This document shows positions 61,201-64,000 of a DNA stretch of 64,000 nucleotides, piece after piece; the stretch's first letter is position 1; every line of letters starts with the position of its first letter. The notes below the pieces were generated by a model. The model had not been told where the DNA came from. It made no database searches and worked only from the letters and a program-made list of their open reading frames with translations. The DNA comes from Plazaster borealis (taxonomy: Eukaryota; Echinodermata; Asteroidea; Forcipulatida; Labidiasteridae), in assembly GCA_021014325.1 (NCBI GenBank), contig CM037462.1, positions 5,736,318 to 5,800,317 on the forward strand, in the 5' to 3' direction. The position numbers and the translations under genes are program-made.

Positions 61201-61774
61201 CAGTCTAGGGTTAATGACTGGTCCACAGGGTTCAGATCTGAGCTGCTTCAACAACTGAAAAGGAATCCTATAGCATGTACTATCACTCTTGAAAGTTTCT
61301 TGCTTTAGCCATAAAATGCACAATTCAATATTGGGATTACTTCAGGTCTAGGAGAACATAAAGTAACCCGAAAGAACCCCTAAATTGCGCTATTATAACA
61401 GGGACAATCACGGCAATAATGGTTACGCTAGACGTTAGACTGGTCCCCTGGGGTCAGATATGAGTGCCTCCACATCTGAAAAGGAACCTTATGGCATGCA
61501 CTACACTCTTACATGTTTCTTGCTTTAGTCATTAAATGCACAATTACCTCCAATATCCACTGCACTAATGTGGTTGATCTCGGCTACCAGTTATTAAAAA
61601 CCCATCAGTGCATCAGTTACTGTCGACATCATGACATGAACCTGTCATGACCGTCAAAATTGTACAAAGAAAGATGGCACAGTCAACACAAAATAAATAA
61701 ATGCATTACATACCTTCAACAAATCCAAATAATATGATAAGCAGCTTGAGGTTGACACGAAGCTGTCCTGCCAT
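36959..61774 (-). CDS. Tie-like (angiopoietin receptor-type) receptor, extracellular exons
   Basis: Twelve minus-strand exons give, in order: signal peptide, Ig-like, Ig-like, EGF modules, a short cysteine exon and three fibronectin III domains, the ectodomain order of Tie1/Tie2 receptors. The best evidence is LIVRG joined to CPKNKYG and [19 protein letters not shown], and [20 protein letters not shown], which closely follow the corresponding Tie segments. All internal junctions are phase 1. Tie receptors are tyrosine kinases in the cell membrane that bind angiopoietins in vertebrates; an invertebrate ligand cannot be read here. Exons 2-5 each contain one single-base frameshift, so this copy may be a pseudogene or may carry assembly errors. 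Transmembrane and kinase exons are not visible to the left of 36959. Introns are rich in transposons. Confidence 0.82.
37405..37713 (-). CDS. Tie-like exon 11: fibronectin III domain 2
   Basis: 309 bases, phase 1 to 1, intact. It starts [20 protein letters not shown], contains [16 protein letters not shown] and ends [18 protein letters not shown] followed by a Thr-rich linker. Several N-x-S/T sites suggest an extracellular, glycosylated domain. Confidence 0.82.
38318..38611 (-). CDS. Tie-like exon 10: fibronectin III domain 1
   Basis: 294 bases, phase 1 to 1, intact. It contains [24 protein letters not shown] and [18 protein letters not shown], the usual FN3 strand landmarks. Confidence 0.82.
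39091..39147 (-). CDS. Tie-like exon 9: short cysteine-containing exon
   Basis: 57 bases between TTCAACAG and GTACGT, phase 1 to 1. It encodes [19 protein letters not shown], a 19-codon module with three cysteines. It could link the EGF and FN3 blocks. It is small enough that a false exon is possible. Confidence 0.55.
   Translation of the reverse strand, partial: SNVFALAIDHRAIRLAQC
39448..39585 (-). CDS. Tie-like exon 8: EGF-like module
   Basis: 138 bases, phase 1 to 1, intact. It reads [20 protein letters not shown] and ends [11 protein letters not shown], the laminin-type EGF spacing typical of Tie and multiple-EGF proteins. Confidence 0.88.
40367..40501 (-). CDS. Tie-like exon 7: EGF-like module
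   Basis: 135 bases, phase 1 to 1, intact. It reads [20 protein letters not shown] and ends [11 protein letters not shown]. It is highly similar to exon 6, an obvious recent exon duplication. Confidence 0.9.
40577..40708 (-). CDS. Tie-like exon 6: EGF-like module
   Basis: 132 bases, phase 1 to 1, intact. It reads [20 protein letters not shown] and ends [11 protein letters not shown]. The plus-strand open frame 40433-40720 is its shadow. Confidence 0.9.
42100..42263 (-). CDS. Tie-like exon 5: Tie-signature EGF-like module, frameshifted near its start
   Basis: 164 bases, one short of a phase 1 to 1 exon. The last three-quarters reads [13 protein letters not shown] and later [20 protein letters not shown] with GLNCKK, very close to the matching Tie2 EGF module. 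In the phase set by exon 4 the exon starts RCYE and the frame is lost within about ten bases, so one base appears to be missing near 42250. The acceptor (TGTGAG) lacks a pyrimidine tract, so the left edge is uncertain. Confidence 0.72.
43318..43453 (-). CDS. Tie-like exon 4: EGF-like module, one extra base
   Basis: 136 bases, one more than a phase 1 to 1 exon. It reads [15 protein letters not shown] in the incoming frame, then [20 protein letters not shown] with [10 protein letters not shown] in the next. The change falls at AAAAATTG near 43402. The order [22 protein letters not shown] matches the junction of the second Ig domain and first EGF of Tie receptors. Confidence 0.78.
43612..43860 (-). 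other. Open segment in intron 3 resembling part of the exon 5 module
   Basis: The minus-strand frame reads [20 protein letters not shown] and later [19 protein letters not shown], then stops. LYCD plus PSLGSTC recur in exon 5 ([15 protein letters not shown]). No good splice sites flank it, and exon 3 joins exon 4 well without it. It may be a relic of a duplicated exon or an alternative exon. Confidence 0.35.
43908..44146 (-). CDS. Tie-like exon 3: second Ig-like domain, one base missing
   Basis: 239 bases, one short of phase 1 to 1. It starts [19 protein letters not shown] and, after a frame change at about 44070 (AAAGGTGAC), continues VSKWRKNGG and [18 protein letters not shown], ending LLRLIVRG. 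The tryptophan and Y-x-C of an Ig fold are present. The ending LIVRG directly precedes the EGF block, as in Tie proteins. Confidence 0.75.
46203..46262. repeat. Internal direct repeat of the DIRS-like element, copy 1
   Basis: ATTTGCATCGCTGCCAGCG through CGACTGATGAAATATCAGTC recurs at about 52805-52860. It contains a hairpin GCGACTGAT / ATCAGTCGC. Confidence 0.85.
46932..47198 (+). CDS. Unassigned open frame inside the DIRS-like element
   Basis: An 88-codon frame with an ATG and a readable, non-repetitive protein ([33 protein letters not shown]). By position it could be the start of the element's gag, cut by the satellite array that begins at about 47195. I do not recognise it. Confidence 0.3.
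   Translation: MNGFTAPLEIVLKDFPGPLHYIQYFQNSRCFESLIEDGWDDPTQFKDMHAEWGNHVLPSAPNGGQKRNLEVILLRVDAGPLDNIKLPV
47195..48230. repeat. Tandem array A, about 90-base unit, first block
   Basis: About 11 copies of a unit with TTGTACCTGCCGAGCG, ATGGCTCAAGGTTGC, AATGTAAGAATGTTTGAATA and TTGCAAAGGTCATA. Minus-strand open frames here are repeat translations. Confidence 0.93.
48235..48835. repeat. Tandem array B, about 86-base unit
   Basis: About 7 copies of a unit with CCGAGATCGTGAGATGATTT, GGCCTCACGCAGAAAGTGAG and CACATACAGAG. Two variants alternate: one opens GGGGCTATAGATCCCC, the other GGTGCGGCCC. It is inserted between two blocks of array A. Confidence 0.92.
48840..50170. repeat. Tandem array A, second block
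   Basis: About 14 further copies of the array A unit, more diverged towards the right end, where the last copies shorten (about 50000-50170) and run into the gag-like frame. Confidence 0.92.
50190..50480 (+). pseudogene. Gag-like remnant with a zinc-knuckle box
   Basis: The frame reads [14 protein letters not shown], then a Gly/Arg/Phe-rich run ([30 protein letters not shown]). After a frameshift it continues [12 protein letters not shown], the GH..C half of a CCHC zinc knuckle. This is the usual C-terminal end of a retroelement gag. No start can be set, since the frame emerges from array A. Confidence 0.6.
51397..51710 (-). pseudogene. LINE (CR1/L2-like) reverse transcriptase C-terminal fragment
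   Basis: One minus-strand frame reads [19 protein letters not shown], then [40 protein letters not shown] and a stop, and a neighbouring frame carries LHWLPARLR. These are the thumb-region motifs ([32 protein letters not shown]) of CR1/L2-type non-LTR retrotransposons. It is a truncated fragment with no upstream RT motifs. Confidence 0.8.
51818..52610 (+). pseudogene. Tyrosine recombinase remnant (DIRS-type)
   Basis: Readable pieces in order: [34 protein letters not shown] (first catalytic Arg region) in one frame; [18 protein letters not shown] and [18 protein letters not shown] in another; [20 protein letters not shown] with VTAHSG (the H-x-x-R and second His boxes); and AFYRVL, a candidate Tyr nucleophile. 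In-frame stops at 52115-52117 and 52322-52324 plus frame changes make it non-functional. Confidence 0.72.
52728..52805. repeat. Internal direct repeat, copy 1
   Basis: AAATCGCTTACACC through CTATGTGGAATCTAGAGCAC and GCGGCGATGCAAATAGTTTA recurs at about 53029-53106. Confidence 0.88.
52805..52860. repeat. Internal direct repeat of the DIRS-like element, copy 2 (of 46203-46262)
   Basis: Same CATCGCTGCCAGCGTAGAGG and ATATCAGTCGCGATTCTGGC words as the left copy. Such subterminal direct repeats are expected to take part in circular replication of DIRS elements. Confidence 0.85.
53029..53106. repeat. Internal direct repeat, copy 2
   Basis: Near-exact repeat of 52728-52805. Confidence 0.88.
53640..55090. 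other. Non-coding intron stretch
   Basis: No recognisable exon or element in this AT-rich part of the Tie-like intron 2; minus-strand open frames near 54232-54605 show no family features. Confidence 0.55.
55105..55600. repeat. Tandem array, 72-base unit arranged as 143-base dimers
   Basis: Seven copies of GGGTACACC(A/T)GACCC, ACCATGTCAG(C/T)ATTAAAACTG and TTGCACACGGGGGCAAAACAT. Copies alternate between AAATTGTTTG and AAATGATTTG forms, giving a 143-base higher-order period. The three spaced minus-strand open frames are repeat translations. Confidence 0.93.
55630..57090. other. Non-coding intron stretch
   Basis: No exon or repeat recognised. Open frames at 55825-56214 on both strands lack family features. 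Confidence 0.5.
57095..57425 (-). CDS. Tie-like exon 2: first Ig-like domain, one extra base
   Basis: 331 bases, one too many for phase 1 to 1. It begins [20 protein letters not shown] and ends [20 protein letters not shown] then TIRMRPTG, matching the pattern of the Tie N-terminal Ig domain (GAYFCEG...IRIRTMKMR type ending). The frame changes at a run of seven T (about 57294-57300), where one T fewer keeps the frame open. A homopolymer length error in the assembly is therefore as likely as a real mutation. Confidence 0.75.
57430..59570. other. Non-coding intron stretch
   Basis: Part of the Tie-like intron 1. I see no exon. Open frames at 58449-58658, 58770-58982 and 59201-59389 have no recognised family. 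Confidence 0.5.
59578..60673 (+). pseudogene. Penelope-like element fragment: RT end plus GIY-YIG-type endonuclease
   Basis: Plus-strand pieces in changing frames: IDDIFSIW (RT catalytic box region), [14 protein letters not shown] with VTFLDVTI and TDVYRN (RT thumb), [17 protein letters not shown], then 60314-60673 with [49 protein letters not shown] and [20 protein letters not shown]. This is the RT-to-GIY-YIG order of Penelope-like elements, where the endonuclease nicks the target for priming. At least two frame changes and stops (for example near 60020) make it dead. It lies antisense in intron 1 of the Tie-like gene. The 3' end after 60673 is not marked by a clear terminal repeat. Confidence 0.85.
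61165..61560. repeat. Diverged tandem duplication, about 230-base unit, two copies
   Basis: Words CTAGACGT, GACTGGTCC, CTGAAAAGGAA, TTTCTTGCTTTAG and AAATGCACAATT recur in the same order at about 61188-61328 and 61427-61545. Confidence 0.75.
61714..61774 (-). CDS. Tie-like exon 1: start codon and signal peptide
   Basis: 61 bases: ATG at 61774 in CAGCCATGG context, [20 protein letters not shown], donor GTATGT, phase 1. A basic n-region followed by LLIILFGF is a plausible signal peptide. It splices in frame to exon 2 (GVLAIVDF). Confidence 0.75.
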
Positions 61775-61779
61775 GGCTG

Positions 61780-64000
61780 TCTGGCCGCAGACAATTGTCA
61801 TGTCTCTTGATCAGTGTTTTTTTTTTCCAATATAAAGCTCAACAAGAGAAAATAAGGAACTTGGGAGTGATTTAATGACCAACGATTGATGATTTCTTTC
61901 GCACAGTATTTACTTTCCAAATATGGAAATAGGCTTCGAAGCTTAATTATTTACGTATTAATTTGTCATTAAATACATTTAAAACTTCCTCCTTGCACAA
62001 CAGGGAAATCCGGGTGTATATTTGTATTATTAATTACACGTGATTGGCAAAATCTATCATATGTGTATCTTAACATGTATTGTTTTTTCGTAGTTCCTTA
62101 ATTGAGATTTGAGTTACACCAATAACGAGCATCATGTTTTGCAAAGGGTTCTTGTAAATGTATGCCAATATTGCTGGATTAGGCAAAAAACGAGTTTGGA
62201 CTCCGTCCATAACACCTGAAACAGTTACTTCCCGTCTTTACAATATGAGGTTATACCAACACAAACTTGGATAACTTCACACATCAGACTTTGGAAACAT
62301 AATAGCCTAATGGACCCCTTGCACCAAGGTCACACGCGGCTATACTGTCTGCCAAGCTCTCGCCATTTTGGGAGTCACATGGTAAGAGTGTAAATCGCCG
62401 TGTCGCTATAATGGGCACACACTGTATAACACATACTGAGATTAACTCGCAAAATGGTGCAACCAAGATTATTGTGATGATGACGTCAGGTGAATTGGAT
62501 CAATAGCCAAGCTTCATCCGGTAAACACGGTGAATTATCAAAGATCGTACAACAATGATACAGATTAGGATAGAGTACCCCGTCTCGACCCTATCCTGGG
62601 GCAAGAGTATTAAACAAGTTGAATGATTAGGTGTATACAATATTGCCTTTGTGATGGAAATTTCTCCTAAAAATGCTCCCATATGGCCACTTAGTATAAA
62701 CCTATGAAATCCAATGTTTTAGACCAGATTTGAAAACAATAAATACAAATCATGTTGCGATCCAAGAGTGCTCAATGGTCAACGGTTAGGCCAATTGCTG
62801 CACTATGTTGTACTGAACTTTCAAATGTTTCAATGTTAAATGCTACATAGATATTTACTTACTTCAAATCATCTTCTTCCGACATTCCAAACTGAAGTTA
62901 CAGAAGTTCAAAGTTGTATGTAGTGAATAATAATAATAAGAAAAACACTTAACATTTTGTAGATTTTCCCATGACCAACAAGTATACAAAATTTAAAGAC
63001 AATCAGTGAGATTTACCCCCAGGGGCGTGTTGATTTGACACAACTTTATTTTAGTTCACAGTTCCTTGTTTAATTTTGCAGGAGACCAAAACACTCTTTT
63101 ACCATAAACTAAAACAAAATAACATCAAACAGATTCTCCTTACATCCTCAGTGTTGGTGTATATCATTAAATTGCAATTCGGCGCGTAATATTTTTCCCG
63201 ATGACTGTTTTATTCCAAGTTATTGACATTAGTCGTGGTCTAAGCCGTTTGTTGCTTGAAAACACATCTTCTAAAACATGTCTGTGGGTCTCGGATAGTA
63301 CTAAAGCAAACTTAAATTTGCTAAAAGAAAATGCAATCTTGAATAATTTTTTATTGAAATCAATCTTTCATTTTCCTACTTTTTCGGGTTTTTGTTGAAT
63401 TGTTTTTATGTTTTAGATATGTAATTAATATGGCATGTAATATAGTTAAAACGAGTTTCAACACATATTACGTAATGTAAACTCTGCATAGTAGTACAAT
63501 TCCATGCGCAAGCTTTTACATCATTTACTATATATTTGCAAAACTAAGTTTTAGCAATAATGAAATGTAACCAATTATATATAATAGTAATAACATAATA
63601 TAGAGTAGGCCTAATCTTTATAATTTAAAAGACCTACTGAATAATATAGCGTGATTCACTTCGAAGGGTTAGTACTTTTTAAATGATGCAAATACTGTTC
63701 ACAAAACTGGTTATTTGTAATGTAAATTCAATTCTGCGTAAACCTTTGCTCTGTACAAGAACAATATATATATATATTTTAACAATGAATCAGGAAATGT
63801 ATCAACGGTTCAACGTGGCAACTAGAGTCATATCGATGACATACAAACCAGCATACCAATCTAAGTACCAGATGTCTAATTTTAACCAAACAGTTTTAGT
63901 TTGGCATTTAGCCTGAACCAATTAAAACTATAATTTGTTTTTGATAAAAAGTTAATGCACTTTTTGTTATATTATTTTTGGATGAAAAATCATCAGATAT
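61780..64000. other. Upstream region of the Tie-like gene
   Basis: The 2.2 kb upstream of the start codon would hold promoter and any 5' untranslated exon. I see no convincing TATA box in the right orientation and no coding exon. The open frames in 62284-63916 have no family features. Confidence 0.45.

Noticed and set aside
61825..61845. TATAAAG near the Tie-like start as a TATA box
   Set aside because: TATAAA reads on the plus strand, while the gene is on minus; it is not a credible promoter element for it.

Overview
The window is eukaryotic: spliced genes with GT-AG introns, AT-rich intergenic DNA, many nested transposons, several satellite arrays and a 500-base assembly gap (36001-36500). 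A Tie-type receptor with only invertebrate-style transposons around it (Harbinger, Penelope-like, DIRS-like, THAP-bearing) points to a marine invertebrate deuterostome. I favour an echinoderm, possibly a sea star, but that is inference; no marker gene fixes it.

Layout. 1-1241 and 11211-11400 are the two halves of a decayed, transposon-associated orphan gene. It is split by a complete Harbinger element at 1242-11210. That element carries an apparently intact five-exon Myb/trihelix-like protein gene on + and an intact two-exon HARBI1-like DDE transposase on -, with several hairpin MITEs nested inside it. 11.4-16.8 kb is mostly non-coding and holds a poly-G-rich tandem array at 13.3-14.4 kb. 16.8-20.2 kb is a fragment of a large dispersed repeat, interrupted by a THAP-domain remnant. 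20217-21496 is a foldback element with about 280-base inverted arms. 21499-35633 is a second Harbinger-type element of about 14.1 kb. Its transposase gene is split by a 9.45 kb intron filled with five tandem copies of a 1.7 kb repeat, and its second transposase exon has two in-frame TGA codons.

36959-61774 on the minus strand is the main host gene: the 5' part of a Tie (angiopoietin receptor)-like receptor. Twelve exons can be drawn: signal peptide, two Ig-like exons, EGF-like exons including the Tie-signature stretch [11 protein letters not shown], and three fibronectin III exons. All internal junctions are phase 1. Each of the exons 2-5 holds one single-base frameshift, while exons 6-12 are clean. 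No transmembrane or kinase exon is visible in the remaining 37 kb to the left. Its introns hold a decayed DIRS-like element (44775-53632) carrying two satellite families and a LINE fragment, a 72-base satellite (55.1-55.6 kb) and a Penelope-like fragment (59.6-60.7 kb).

The strongest unusual signals are the hierarchical 1.7 kb array inside a transposase intron, the nested insertion structure with a 54-base exact duplication at its borders, and the frameshift pattern in the Tie-like gene.
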